In this document: positions 29,470 to 43,600 of the stretch, piece by piece
Layout: the number at the start of each line of letters is the position of its first letter
How positions within the stretch are numbered: the first letter of the stretch is position 1
Assembly (NCBI GenBank): GCA_028583405.1
Contig: CM053263.1
Location: 4,440,715-4,504,714 of the forward strand
Direction: 5' to 3'
DNA: 64,000 bases
DNA from: Pogonophryne albipinna
Taxonomy: Eukaryota; Chordata; Actinopteri; Perciformes; Artedidraconidae
Notes under the pieces: model-generated
Database searches by the model: none
The model's input: the letters and a program-made list of their open reading frames with translations, nothing else
Told to the model about the DNA's origin: nothing
Made by a program: the position numbers and the translations under genes

Positions 29470-32400
29470 CTAGCCGAACAAGTCTTTCAAATCGTTGTTG
29501 ACAGATGCGCTATGTTTAATTCCACTTTGGTTCAGGGGGCTGGGGGCAGCAGCGGAGGGTGGAGCAAAGTTCTGCGGGCTGAAAAAAGGGTTTGCTTGCA
29601 TCCCGAAGCTGCTGGGCACCCCTCCCATAGCAACAGGAGCAGCGTGCATCTGAGTCTCAGCGTTCTGGGCCGAACCAAACTGATTGAGCCACGGGGCGTT
29701 GGTGCTGGGCGGGGCCATTTGGTTGAGGGTGACTTTGGGCTGGCTGGGTTTAAAAAGACTGTCCAACGCTGACAGATCTTTATTGGTCTGCCCGATGGGT
29801 CCTTGACTCTGCGTCAGAGCTCCGAAGTTGGGGGTGCTGGTGGTGGTTGCCATGCCGCTGTAGAGGCCGGGGCCCGCAGGACGCATGCCCATCCCCATGC
29901 CCCCTGCCTGGAAGCCCATGGACGGGTTGAAGCCGTTGGAGACCGGGGCGCCCATGGAGCCCACCATGGGGCCGGGGGAGGGGAAGGCAGCGATGGTGGA
30001 GCCCTGCACTGGAGAGGGGCGAGCCGTGTTGGCCAATGAGAGGCTGTTTAGCGAGGTCATGTTGTTGAGCAGGCTGCTGGTCAGATCTTTAGTCTGCAAG
30101 AAAAACAAGATGCGGGTTTAAACTCATCAAGTGTTTTATAAGGAGACCCTGAGAGGCAACAGAGTATGACAAATGTTGGTGATATATTGTTTTTTAGTCA
30201 GATTTCATTATGTTTGTGGCTTAGGAACGGATGGAGAAAGAAGAGTTTCGCCTGCATGATTTTGTACATATATTTTGTGAACACTAACCCCGGCATGGAG
30301 AAATCACCTGGAAATAAACCATGAGAGATTTCAGTCCTATTTATGACATGGGGTATTAGCAAACACTTATCAACTAGAAAAATGAAAAATGTTTCCCATA
30401 CCAATTGAATTAAGGGCTTTGGAAATATCATGTAGGCAAACCTTTTCTCACCTGTACTCAAGTCATAATTAGAGGAAGGAAAACCATTTAGATCAGTCTT
30501 AGAAAAATGGATTTCCACATTTGTCTTTCCCTCAGTTGCCTCTCCGTAGTTAGTTTTCTGTTCACAGATGTTTTGAGGCGTTACCTTGGTGTTGGAATTG
30601 TTGGCTGGTTTGATGCTCTGAGGCGCTAAAGGCTGCTGGTTCCTCAGCTTGGCGGCCTGCTCCTGCTCCTTAGCCAATCGCTGCTTCTCCTCCAGAGTCA
30701 GAGACATCTATGGGGGACGCAAAACAAGAGAGACCATGGAGAAATTAGACTGCTACCTAAAGGTGGACATTTCTGGATATTAGGTATGACATTGTTTTCA
30801 TACTCTATTAGGCTGTGGGGCGGCTGCTGCAGGTCCACTCTCTTTCCCATTAACCCCTGAGGAGCCGAAGATATCATCAATCTGAAAAAAAGACACATTT
30901 AAAGTGAATTTTTGCACCACAGAAAGGTATAAAACAAGAACTTCATTGTAAAAAAAATGGTGTTCACACAGTACTTTAAAGATAATCTCATGTTGTCATA
31001 GAAACACCCTCTCACCTGGTTGCTGCTGTTAGGAGGGCTCTTGTTCATCTCTGTCTGGTTCCCTGGGTTTGGGATGTTTATACTCCTGTTAGAAGAGACA
31101 CAATGAACTGAATCAGGAAGCAAAAGGATTTGAACGGAGGCATTCATAAGAGCATGGTTAGTCATGCCATTATCATATTCATGTGGCCAGGATCAAATGC
31201 TAATTGCTTTCTGAGACAGATCCATTACCCCAGATAATAGTTTGTATGAAATCCACATTAATATGTATAACCATTTCAGATTTAGTCAGAGAGATTCCAA
31301 AGGAGGATATAGTGGGGGGTGATTCATTAAATGTGACACGCACCTCTGCTGCTCCTGCATGCTGTGCAGCTGCTCCAACTTGGTCTTGTGTTCGGCCTCC
31401 ATCCGATTCAGCATTTCCCGAATGACCGCCATGAACGAGTTAAACTGGGATGAATTGGACAATATTACATAAAAGGGAACAAAAGCAATTATGCAGATGA
31501 TCAAAATATGTCGCATGTGTGTTATACCTGGCTAAGGTTGAGGTTGTTGTCTATACTCAGAGAGACCAGGTGGGGCAGGCTCTTGGTGGCAAGGTGTTCT
31601 TTGGGGATGCCCAGCTTCTTGTGGCTGAAGGTGCACTTATAGATTCCTACAAGAATTCAGAAGTCAAATAACCAATCATTAAGTGTTTAAAATATGCCAG
31701 TAAGTAGTGATGCACACAGGGACATACAGTATATGTGACTTTGTATTTGTTATTATCTATCTAGCAGAGGTGGGAGAAGAGATCTTGTAGTTAAGAAAAA
31801 GTAGAAGTACCAGAGTGTAGGAATACTCCGTTACAACTTGTACAAATTCCTACATTCAAAATGTTACCTGAGTTAAAGTACAAAAGTATTAGCATAAAAA
31901 TATACTTAAAGTACCAAAAGTAAAAGTAGTCATTATGCAGATTGGTCCATTTCAGAATAATATATATGATATGTTTTATAATGATTGATCATGAAAGTGT
32001 TCTCAAAGCTGGTGAAGGTGCAGCTAGTTTGAATGGCTTTGTAGACTGCAGGGTAGCTTGTGGATTCACTCCAGGTGGAACTAAAGTCTGATTTAAGAGA
32101 TGATTATAATTCAAATCATTAATAAAATATTGAAAAGTAACTAAAGGTATTAAATAAATGTAGTGGGTAGAAGTACAAAATAGCCAAACAATTGACTTAT
32201 GTGCAGTGCTTGAGTAAATGTACTTAATTACTTTACACTACTGCTTTCTAGAACGTTTTAATTCAATCGCATGTTAATAATAAAACGTCTATTTAGAAAT
32301 GTGCATTTTTCTCCAAAACTGCATCAGGACATTCTCTTACTTTTCCTCCAACAAATAAAAAAAATACAAATATCTCAATTTTCTAGATCATTCAAATTCA

Positions 32401-35400
32401 GCTAAAAGAAAGAAATGCAGTGAATCTTACTTTTTCTAACGTTTTTTACTTAACGAAAGGAAGCTAGTCCAACATATTTTTATAACAAACTGTTACAACT
32501 GTTTAAGGACTTCAATTTGACATCATGATCTGTGTGTGTGGCTGTTTTTTTTATCAGGTACAGTATCTGAGCAATGGCTGATAGATCAGTTTATCTCTAG
32601 TAGAAGTTGAGTGGAGTGTGGCTTGTCCTTTTTCTTTACCCAGAATCCCCATGAGTACTGCTGGTTCTCTGGAGGGGATCTGTTGTAGGAAGGGCAGGAT
32701 CTCATCGATGACGTACCACTTGTCAAGATATTCCAAAATCTTCCCCAGACACACCAGGGAGTTCACTCGTACCTACCAATAACATGGAAAGATACTTAAA
32801 ACATCTAAATACATTTGAAACTCAAACATTTCAGTAGTTGGTAGAAGAGTAGAATAAAGGTGTTACAAAGGGACAAGGTCAACAGTATAGACACCTAAAA
32901 GGAATCACTGTAAAAACACTATTGTTGCCTGGGAAACAGTACAAGCCGAGAGCAGAAAATGTTGATATTGGAGACTCACAGCAAGTGAAGAGGTCTGTAG
33001 GCAGGCGGCTTTGATTCGAGGGATGAGAGCGTTCTTCATGGACGGGTAGTCGATCAGGTTGGCAAACGTTGGGATGATGTTCAGGCACAGCTCCTACTCA
33101 GCCATGGACAACACACAAGTTAGGAAATCTGACATTTATATGATGCCAATGCATCAAATCTAACTATACTCTGAAAAGCAGCACTGAAAACACAAGTATG
33201 CCATGTTCAGTAATTGATTTAGTGTTGACTTCTCTGCTTTACAGGGTCTCCAACTGCCTGAGTTTACCTGAAACTCAGCAAAACGTCAAATACTAAGCAG
33301 CCCTACCCCCCCCATACCTGGATCTGTACAGAAGGTGCTTCCAGGGCTCTGTAGACCATAGGCAGCACGCTGTTCTTAATCTCCTCTGAGGGGGTCTTGG
33401 TCAACAGCAGGTCCATCTTCTGAAGGAATATCAGCAGGATCTGTGCAGCACAGGGACTCAGTCAGGAAAACAAAAGCTCATGTTGTTCTCTACATATGAC
33501 TGAAGTAGTAAATGGAAGAGGCGGGGCTATAAGTGGCTGATGATGAGCATTAATTTAGACAAACAACACAAACTAGTGACTGGAGCATATTCACAGCAAA
33601 GACCACTCACCATGTTACTAGCCTGAAGATGCATGGGAAGAGAAATACAGAGAGAGACAAGTCTTGATAAAGTGACAGACCAAAGCCAAACAAAGCATGC
33701 TCTTTAGATATATTTAATCAAATCCACAAAACAAATGCCAAAGGGGCGAAATGATCATGCAAGGATTTAAAGAGGGAAAGCACATTCTAGCCAAAGCTTA
33801 CAAACAATAGTCATTTTTAACGCTTGTTTCTGTGAGGGTGTACCTGAATGGGCTCCTGCTGCTTGAAAACAGGCGTGAGGTCGGGCATGATGAGCCGGAC
33901 GTACTCCTCCTTGGTGCACTGCTCTGCGATCAGCAGCACGTTGGGCAGCACGAAGGGAACCATGTCCGGGTTCACAAACTCTGAGGTCAGAGCCGGAAGG
34001 ATCCGATACACCACCACTCTCTGAGAGACAGGAGTGGGTCACAGAAGCCATGAACGAATACTCAGACTGTAATACTGCATGTTCATGATGAGTTCTCAAG
34101 GGACCACATTAAGGGAAGACAAAACAGGAACTAAACATGTCAAGAAACTGTGCAAGAAATTGACTCACAAGTGCATGTTTTTGTACTGTGCCAGTTAACA
34201 CACAACTAAACAGAAAGAGAAGCACTGAAAGCATCATTACAGTAACATCAGTTATTCAAAAAGTTGGACCTCAAATGGACACTAGATGTTCTTTTAAAAG
34301 TCCTGGTATAACAGGGAATGATAGGTCTGAAATCAGTAGTCCTTTTGGCTATTTTTATTAAATTCCGATAAACACTTTTGACCTGATAAAGGTTGCATTC
34401 CCTGTACAAAATGCACAATCAGTTACCTTGGGGAGTTTGGGCAGGACTTTAGGGAGGCCTTTGTAGAACTGGGACTTCTGTAGATTGTCTCTCTGGAAGA
34501 GGGAGTCAAAGTACTGCAGGGTCACAGCACCCACGTCGTCAAAAAATGGAATCTGAACAAAACACACAAAAACAGAACGAGAAAAATATGTCCTTAAAGA
34601 AAATGCAGATGAAATTGGATATCACCTACATACGCACATAGGCTTTCTTTGTATCTCCAGACATGTAGTGCCAACAATGCAAACCTTGGTCATCTGATCA
34701 GCATCCGGTCGCACGTTGGGTGTGACGCTGAGCAGCATCTTGACGTGTTCCCGAACCTCCTCTGGGAGCTTGTTCAGCACTGCTGGACTTATGCTGCTCA
34801 GCTAGAATTGAAAAACATAGACGGAATGGATCACAACAGAGATGAGAACCAGTGTTTTAGTGGCAAAAGTAAAAAAACTCTTGAGATATTCCTAAAAATC
34901 AAGTCATGCAGCAGACTACTAAATTGGCGGGAGCTCAAGTCCTCAGTAGCTTGTCCTGAAGTGTGTCCATTTGATCTTAGCTCCACCCACCTGGTCCAGT
35001 TGCCTGCTGAAGCTCTTGAATATGTCGTGCTTGTTGACTTGGAAAACAGGCTTGCCCTCGTTGAAGACGGCATGCATGACCACGCCCAGCGAGTACATGT
35101 CGGAGGCGGAGTCACAGCTGACGGACAGGATGTACTCGGGGGCCAGGTACTCAGGGTTAGGGAGGGAGAGTGGGGGGAGGTTGGGCTCCCACTCTTTACA
35201 TGTGTACTTAGGCTGAGGAAGATGAGAGAACACGAGGAGATAAAGATGTGACAATACTCCAAGATGTTAATTTGGTAGAGCATTACAAATCTAAGTGATC
35301 CAACACACCTCAGCGTCTGAGGGGTTGTTGGAGGAGATGCTGAAGTCAAAGCCCATGATCTTCCAGGCTCCGCTCTTGTTCAGGATGATGTTCTCTGGAC

Positions 35401-37161
35401 ACAGGTTGCCGTGGACCATTTTCACCCCGCTGTGGAGAAAAGACAATCCCTCGGAGATCTGAGGGGAAGGAGGAATGAAACTGTCAGGGTTTGGTGTTAA
35501 AGGGTGAAACAGTTTCTGTTATAACTACAGGATTAGTACATGGTTTCTATGGCAGTCATCACTTCCTTATCTTATATAAGCTGTGGAAAAGGCAAGAAAT
35601 CATATGGGGACACATGTGAGAACATAATGTGGTCTGATTTACTTCAAGGAGAGGCGTGAAATGGAGCTGGTACAACTGTACTAGCATATGAATTCATATT
35701 AGACTTTCCAATGCAGACTTTCCAATTGAATTTAGCCACTACTTAGGAATCACCGTTTGATAGAGATGTAAAAGCTTAGAAATTCACAAGTTGGGTTTGA
35801 ACAGACATATTTTAGTTCATAAAACAAAGGTGAAAACTCTTAGGCTTGTTTTCACCACAGAGCATCCTTCAGGCCTCTAACCAAAAACCATAAAAACCCC
35901 ACTAACTTAAGACTTGTTCATGCAAGTGTGTTCTCATCTAACAACGTTTCAGTATACATCTGACAAATGGACACTAAACCAAAAACTAGAACTAAACTGT
36001 TATTTGCCAATGAGCAACAGTGTGCACATCATGTATGGCGCAGTAATTACAGATGTTTATGATATACAAAGCAAATCATTAGCAACAAGTCATCCAATTG
36101 GTAACATATTACGATAATCATGTGTTGCAGTTTAAGCCAGCTAACCTGTCTGCACTCTCACCTGCAGCAGTCCAAACTTGGTCTCCACGTCGTACAGTTT
36201 GTACTCCTTGATGTCTGTGGGCAGGGGGGTGGGCAGGTTCTCCCTCTGGCCCAGCACGTTGGCCAAACTGGCAAACACGGGCTCCGTGCAGAACGCCAAG
36301 CAGTCTCTGAGGGACACACAGAACATCTACTTCAGTATCATTTGAAACAACAGCTTTGTAAATGTGGAGTTATTCCTCAACAGACACTTAGAGCAACATG
36401 AGGAAAGGCAAAACAGAAACATTTTGAATGTTGAGTTTCCCCAGTTGTAAGTTTAAAAGAAAAAAAGGCAAAAAGAAAGTAACTTAAAGACAACGTCAAC
36501 CTTTTCTGGCCCTCAGGGGCATACATTATTCAGTCTGCAGAGTCTTTGATCATGACAGGCTCCTGCTCACATATGCACAAACAGAGGCAGGCAAATACAT
36601 TTGTTATGCAACTTTGTCAAGCCCGTCTTTGAGGTGTGACTCTTTCCTTGATATGTGTGTTTGTGTCAGTGTGTGTGTTAATCACCGTGACTCTTCAAGA
36701 GGATGCTGCACAGTCAGGAGACGAGGGTGACGCAGTCTGGTCAGCTGTTGCACCCCTTTTTTCAGCGAATCAACAATTTGGTCCTTCTCAAATTTCTGAT
36801 ACTTATCAACCGTCTTCTTATCAAACACAAACACTGCGACTTCCTGAAGGGATAAAGAAGATCAACAAGGCACTGAAATGAGCTTCAACAAGGCACACAG
36901 CACATGCATAGTCAGATTTTTCACATTTAAAATCAAACCTTTATGAATGGGGAGTGGGCAGGGGGGGGATATCAACACACAAACCTGTTTGGTGGACTTC
37001 TTGGTGCCATTATAGATCCTCCAGCACAAGCCAGGACCCCCGCTGGCAATATGTCGTCCAACCTCAAACTCCCGTGTCACCGGGTTGCCCATGACAGCGC
37101 TGGTGACATCTGCCGTCACCTTGGTGACGGTGCTTTTTAGCTTGTTAAGCATAGACTCCAT
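29470..37161 (-). CDS. scyl2: SCY1-like pseudokinase 2 (CVAK104), complete
   Basis: Seventeen coding exons, ATG at 37161, stop at 29470-29472: 36985-37161, 36686-36843, 36162-36306, 35309-35458, 34991-35212, 34685-34801, 34427-34552, 33844-34020, 33318-33440, 32980-33093, 32640-32772, 31528-31646, 31344-31444, 31016-31085, 30804-30881, 30585-30707, 29470-30093. This gives 918 aa; the human protein is about 929. Order: N-terminal MESMLNKLKSTVTKV, a kinase-like domain (about 30-330) with HGN in place of HRD and GFD in place of DFG, HEAT-type helices, a charged TLEEKQRLAKEQEQ helix, then a Gly/Met/Pro-rich tail with NPFF and final NDLKDLFG. The family acts at clathrin-coated endosomal/TGN membranes with AP2 and clathrin; NPF and DLF/DIFG motifs fit that. 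Apparently intact. Confidence 0.97.
31765..32243. mobile_element. hAT-type element, AGTAC-rich family, in scyl2 intron
   Basis: Starts CAGAGGTGGGAGAAG and ends ACACTACTG; flanks CTATCTAG (31757-31764) and CTTTCTAG (32244-32251) form an 8-bp duplication with one mismatch. Interior matches the copies at 227 and 18998. Confidence 0.78.
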
Positions 37162-38858
37162 GTTCACGCCTGACCTGGCGTTTCAATCAATGAAAGAGGC
37201 AGCTTCATAATAAACCTTTCTCGCTCAGCATAAGCCTTCAACATTCAGTTTGACACACACTTTAAGGCACCTGCTTGAATGTGCACATCAGAGTGCCCAC
37301 TGGCTGAGGAGAATAAACACTGCATCAGCCCAAGCTGCCCTCTGAAATATAAAGTGACTCAGGGCAAACTAAGCAACACACCCCACGTTAAGTCCCTCTT
37401 TCAAAATACCTCAGAGTGACTTGAAAAGCATGTTAGGCAACAGGAAGCCAGACAAAAGAACATGGCTGAGAGTAATGTAGCCAAATCATTTCATCATGAA
37501 CTATTTCTTCAGGGTTTTCTAGGACTTTGATGTTTATTTCACTGCACTGCAACAAGGCTGAGTAAACGACTATACATTGAGATGCACACAGTACTGTAAG
37601 CATAATATATTCCTTACAGATTCATGCATTAATAATATTGAGCATCCGTATTAAACGGATCAACAAACTCTTTATCAGAAATTGACGGCCCTTGCCAAAA
37701 GCCACCCCAGCCAATTCTGTTAATAGAATCCCTGCTTTTACTGTACTTCTAACACTGTATATAATGCTGATATTACCCTGCACTTCCCTAAAGCTCGGAT
37801 ACTTATGTATCCTCAGCTATTGCCAACTACTGTAACACTACATGAACAGCAAAATGGAGGGTTCACAGAAATATGAAATCTATCAATAAGTCAGTGTGTT
37901 CTTAGTCTTCGTCCTTTTGTACATTTCTTATAACAGCCAAATGTATTTAAACCTAACACAAAACAATATAGTGCAAAGAAGTAGAGCTGTGCTGAGAGGG
38001 ATGCAAGATTTCAGGTCTGATATAATAAATTGTAACATAAATCATAATAACACTGCCATAACTGTGTCATTGCTCCTGGTTTACTGTGTGATGGATAGTG
38101 GGTGGTCTGCAACCAAAAAAGACAAACCAAAGGAAACAAGATGTTCTAGATGCAGATCTATGGGTATTAAGCCCAATAAATGAACCATATTTGATCAAAT
38201 ATTTCCCCTAGCATTAGGCTAGATTTAAAGATGTAATCTGCAACAAAAAAGCATATGTGTTATTATTATTGTCATTTTGATGTCAAATTACACGTACCTG
38301 TCAACATTATAATCTGCCCAGACAAACAGGTAGACTGAGCAGCGTTTCTGGACAAACACCTGCACAGAGCCTAACTAGCCCAGTAGCTAGCTAGCTAGCT
38401 AGCCACCAAGATGTCAGGCAGTTTATTATTACGAGCTTACTAACATAGTTATGATTTGACAGGGTATTCATTAGGTTAAACAACAATTTCAGCGACCGGT
38501 TGAAGCATTTCAATGGTTTATATGTCGCTTGTCAGGACTGTCACGTTTGATTGGGAAATAGCTGTATGTTAGCTAAGTTAATCGCCTTGTTTAGCCTGTG
38601 ACCAACGCATCAAAACAAGCACAGCACTGTGACACTAACTAAGAAGTTATTAGGTACATGTACTCAACATATGTGGCTTTATAAGGATGACATCATCGTT
38701 GCAATATGTTGGATACCGTGAAAGACATTTACAGCAAACCATCGCAGTAGCTACCTGCTAACAAGCCAACAATGCGCAAGTACACAGTGACGATTCTGTC
38801 ATTACAAGAGAGATGGCTTCAGTCGTCACTGTCCCTCCGACAGCCTCCAGAAACATAC

Positions 38859-38990
38859 CTTATGATGAAGAGAGCTCTCCGTTGTATGTCTTGTTATAAG
38901 AAGACTTTCAGCTGTCAGTAATGCCTGAGAAACACAGCCCCCATGACTTCACTGGCATACGAAATGAAGTAGCTAGTGCGCTAGTAGTGA
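38859..38990 (-). promoter_or_regulatory. Probable non-coding first exon and promoter of scyl2
   Basis: On the minus strand CTTCATCATAAG is followed by GTATGTTTC, a strong splice donor (exon edge at 38859). The matching acceptor would be just upstream of the ATG near 37171 (CCAGGTCAG), which has a poor pyrimidine tract. Right edge is a guess. Confidence 0.4.
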
Positions 38991-39049
38991 ACGAACAACC
39001 CTACTTCCGGGTTGTCAGGCTCATCAACGTCAGGCACTCCAAAAACAAA

Positions 39050-40671
39050 TATACTTGGCATACAATCTCGTGATTCTCAGTTTTCACAAACGTTCCAAAA
39101 GAACGTATACAAATAAGTTATGATGCACATATTTATGGTATATTAAAGCCCCAGAAAAAACCTATCAGTTGTATTAATAGCAGTAACAATTTCCACACAC
39201 TGCAAGAAAATGCACAAAACATTATATTTGGAAAGATACTAAATATGAACCAACACTGAGAAAAAAGACTGATATGACAAAACTGACTGTTTCTGATATT
39301 GTGTCTTGATTTATTTTATATGCAATGTAACTTGACACATGGGCTAAAAGAAAAAAATACATTGAGTTGTTTGAGAGAAATTCAATTAAACTTTTATTAG
39401 ACGTGTTATTCAAACAGAAAATAAAGCTTGTTTCAGCATCATAAAGTGCAATCCAACATGATTTCAGTGTATGTAAAGAACAAAAGATACTGACTGAGAT
39501 AACATTTGTACATCACTTATGCAAGACCATGGCTTCATTTATTAAAAGAATGCAATCAAATTGATGCATTACCAAAGATTAAATAGCTTTCTTCAAATAA
39601 CATTAAGTCATTATTAATTACACATCTTCCATAAAAAGGATCATGGTCCAGCTTTCAAGTACAATTCTAAAAAGTTACAATTAAAAGGCAATTCCATGAG
39701 AATGGCACTGAAAGTATTCTTAAAACCCCTGAAAATAACGTCTATTAACCTGATTAGCCTGGTAGAATATTGCACCCTAGCAATTCATATTAGTTTTCAA
39801 TCTTAAAATCTTTAAATAAAGGTCTGTCTTCATCTCTAACAAAAACAAGTTAGTGTTCAACCTCATTCATTAGTGTTGCATTTCCTGTATTTCCTGCTAC
39901 AGAAACACTGGGAGACAAAAGAGCCTCTCATAATATGGTTATTCTTGATTAAAGTACTCGGCATTAATTCTGCAAACCACAGCTCCATTTCCAAAGCTAT
40001 TCCAATAACCTATTCAAATACAGTCTCCACAGCAGGACCAAGAAGCACATCAATTATTTCAAAAGCGGTTCAACAGCTGGCTACATCTGGTGTCTGATCA
40101 CGCTTAAGGGTCATTTTCTTCAGTAATCCCTTCCGTTTGCATACACTACATTCTACAGTAATACCAGGACAATCCAGCACAGAGAAGCAAATGCCCTCAG
40201 TAAACATTATTCAACTTACAACATTAAATCAGCATCATGATTCTACAATTAAAAAATGGTTACTCATTTGACACATAATAGCAAGTGCAACAGATTGCTA
40301 CCCATGTTAAGGCCTCTGATGATAAAGATGAGCTGATAATGGATTATGTATAGACTCGTGCAAACTATTCACAACTATAATTAAGCTTTTCACTTGCGAT
40401 TTTCATCAGATAGATAATGCATCTATTGCTACCAATGTGGGATAAAAAACGTGATGCAATATTTGCAAATAAAACCAATATTGTAGGCCTCTTGAGAATT
40501 AAAAGGAATGTATGGACGAAATGCGTCATTGCTCTAGTAGCATCATTTGTATTGGTTTTGGTACACATTATACAATTATTATCATTCTTCAGTGTAAGCG
40601 CTGTCCCACTACAAACTAGGGTTGTGAAGTGCACCTGGGAATTCAAACCAATAACCCTCCAGCTGTGCGTT
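39050..40671. other. Gap between scyl2 promoter and depdc4 stop
   Basis: AT-rich, no gene seen. Presumably includes the 3' UTR of depdc4, which is transcribed toward scyl2 in tandem. TTTTATT near 39390 could be a minus-strand poly(A) signal. Confidence 0.5.
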
Positions 40672-43600
40672 TTAGAAGGTGCTGGAGAGATGCTGGAGGA
40701 AGACCACGGGGTGATGTTTTTCAAACTCTTTGAGCAGCCTCCTCCTCTCTTTGACGGGAATGGTTTTGCTCGAGGCAATATCATGAAGAAGTTGTTTTAG
40801 GCTGTGCAGAGTGGTAGCCTCTCGCTGATCCTCGTACTCCTCTGGCGTCACCTGCTGGCAGAATGTGAACGCTGCAACACACAGAGGGGGTCGTTTTTCA
40901 CTTACAATTCGAAAATGTATTTGGGTTATTTCATGTGATGTCAGAAGGTGTATTGTTAGCAAGAGTGTGCACATTTATTTAAATTTGACTTACTGGCAAT
41001 TGAGTCAGGATCTTGGCCCTGCTGCATCGTCCTCAGTGTTCTCCTCACAGATTCAACAAGGGACGTAGGAGTCTGTATTCATTAAGGGGAGAAAGGATTA
41101 TTAAAATGATGTTGAAACAAATGTAATTTTTCAACTTTATTCAATTACATCAGAAAAGCATGTTAGTGATAACTGATCAAAACATGAAAGTGTACCTTGA
41201 TGAGCTCAGTGCAATTGTCCATGAGGAACAGCACCAGGGTTTCGCTTTGGCATCGAGTCAGTTCAAGATTCTGGACGATTGCTCTCTGAAAAGTGCGACA
41301 CACCAAGGCCCTGTTATAGATCTGAAAGGAAACATATCACAAAGGAAACGGTGATTCAAACACATTTTCCACTGATTCAATGGTGGATATAATACTACAA
41401 AATAAAGTTTGGATTAGAACAACAAAAAGCAGTTGATCAATGTATAAAAAAAGACCTGTTTCTGCAGACGGCAGGCATCTGGGTGCGCTGCTGTGGCCAT
41501 AAAGGTCAGTAGTCTCCGGAGTTCGTCTCTGACGCTCGTCTCTAGCAGTCGAAAACACAGCTGAGATGCTTTGATGGCATCCTGCACCTTCCCCTCATCT
41601 GGAGAGACACGGTGAGGACAGGGGATGTAAAATATCAATTATCTCTACGACGGATTCATCTTAATGGACGGACACAAAAAAAAATCACAGTTCACAATCA
41701 CATAAACCAATAAATCAGTGTAAAATCTCACCCAGCAGTTTCAGAATTGCAGCATGTATGTCCAGGTAGCGTCCTGAGAGGAGTGGAGATTTTTCCTGTC
41801 CACTGTAGTACTTGGCAATGGTGTCAAAGAGCAGTTTCTTTTGGCTGGCCACGTGCTCCGCCTGGTCGTCTTCTGAGAAGGTGCCACCTTGTTGGCTGAG
41901 CTGTTCCCCAGCAACCACAATCAGCTGATCTGGAAACAGCTCTAAGCAGTCTGCTGCTGCTGACAGCCACCCATCCAACCTGTCAACCATGAAAGAGAAC
42001 AGGTTTTTACTGTGGAATTCAATGTATGGAGACATTTGTAGACTGGTTTGAAGTTCAAACACACATCAATTCAAGAAGCTGTACAAAATCATATATTTTG
42101 TAAGAGTTATGGTTGGTACAATGAACATGTGGTAATTGTTGGATTTATCTTTGATTGACTTTGGGTTGTACATAAAAGCACTGGTGTAGTAAAATATTTA
42201 AGTAATGGAGAAAGGTATACTTCTTTCTACTCCTGTTTGATTATGTAATTATTTATATTGTTTATGAGAATTTCTTGTTGATTTCATTTGTATAATTGTT
42301 CTGTTAATTATTTGAAAGAGATTGAAAAAATACAAATCTCAGTAGATTTCTTTTTGTATGTCTACTTTGCAAAAGAATCCTGCAGTATTGATGGGAGCAC
42401 TGACTGGGGTAGGTGCAGGCTGTCGGGCAGCTCTCGGTCCAGGCAGGTGTTGGAGATGACCAGGTCCTGTGAGGCCAGAGGAGCTCTGCAGGCCTTCAGC
42501 TGACCTCTGGCAGGAGAGGTCAGGATGCAGTCCAGCATGGGCAGCTCTACGATCTGCAGCAGCTGCAGCAGAGTCTGCTGCTTCCATACTTCATCCACCA
42601 CTACGGAAGAAGGAAAGAGGTACAAATATAAGGGAAAAAAGAATATTGGTCATCCATAAACGGTTCATAGGCTGTTGTTCTCCATACTACTGAAGAAAGA
42701 GAACTCTATCTTACCAGCTTTGGACAGAAAAGCAGCAGCAGTTTGAGTTGTTTTTAAAGATGGAGACGAGGGTGGTCGCAGGTTGATGTTCCTCAGCAGC
42801 CTCTCCACCCTCCGATCTAATGGTCCCACAGCGAGGGGATTACAGATCGTCCGCACCTCATTCAGCCTTCTGAAACAACAACAAGCATGATGGAGCTAAA
42901 TACAGGGTTCCCACACATTTGAATGGTCACAGGTTTAACATTTGTTAAGACTTCTCAAGGACCAATAATATAACTTTCACGACAATTCACAGCGTATGAG
43001 TACACATATACAAACAGAATTGCATATTGCACTTAAAATGTTTATTATTCTATTAAAACATTTAGACAATTGTTTTGATCTCTAGGGAGAACTAATATTT
43101 CTACAGGTTTGAAATTCAAATTATTTGCTTTTTCATGATGGTGGGAACCCTGTTTTTAACCACTTAAGTCTATTTAGAGAAGCTGAACCTTGATATAAAA
43201 AGTAAGGACCTTTTGGGTATGTCTATTAAGGCTTACAAACACTATTGAATTGAATAGTGAATTATGAAGTTGTTTAACTTCTGAAGGGATTATTTACTCA
43301 ACTTCAATGCTTCATTTTTAGGAAAAAACCTGGCAAATACATCATAAAACATATAATAAAATCAAAGAAGCTGTCAATGCTGCCAATATCAATATCAATA
43401 GCAAAAATGGCTTCTACACTGCAGAAAAAGGACAGGGACTTGAAAGTAAAGCCTACCTGTAACTCTTCTTCCTCTTTAGCCCCTGTTCCTCTGGAGGCAT
43501 GTTTTCTGTGTCACTATTGCACTCCTTCATGGCAGAATTGGGTGACACTTTATATTCCAGAAAACGGTAAAGGCTGCAGCTGCTGTCCTCAAAGGTCACT

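Noticed and set aside
29512..30121. Gly/Ala/His-rich plus-strand frames opposite scyl2 last exon
   Set aside because: Antisense shadows of the Gly/Met/Pro-rich tail of scyl2.
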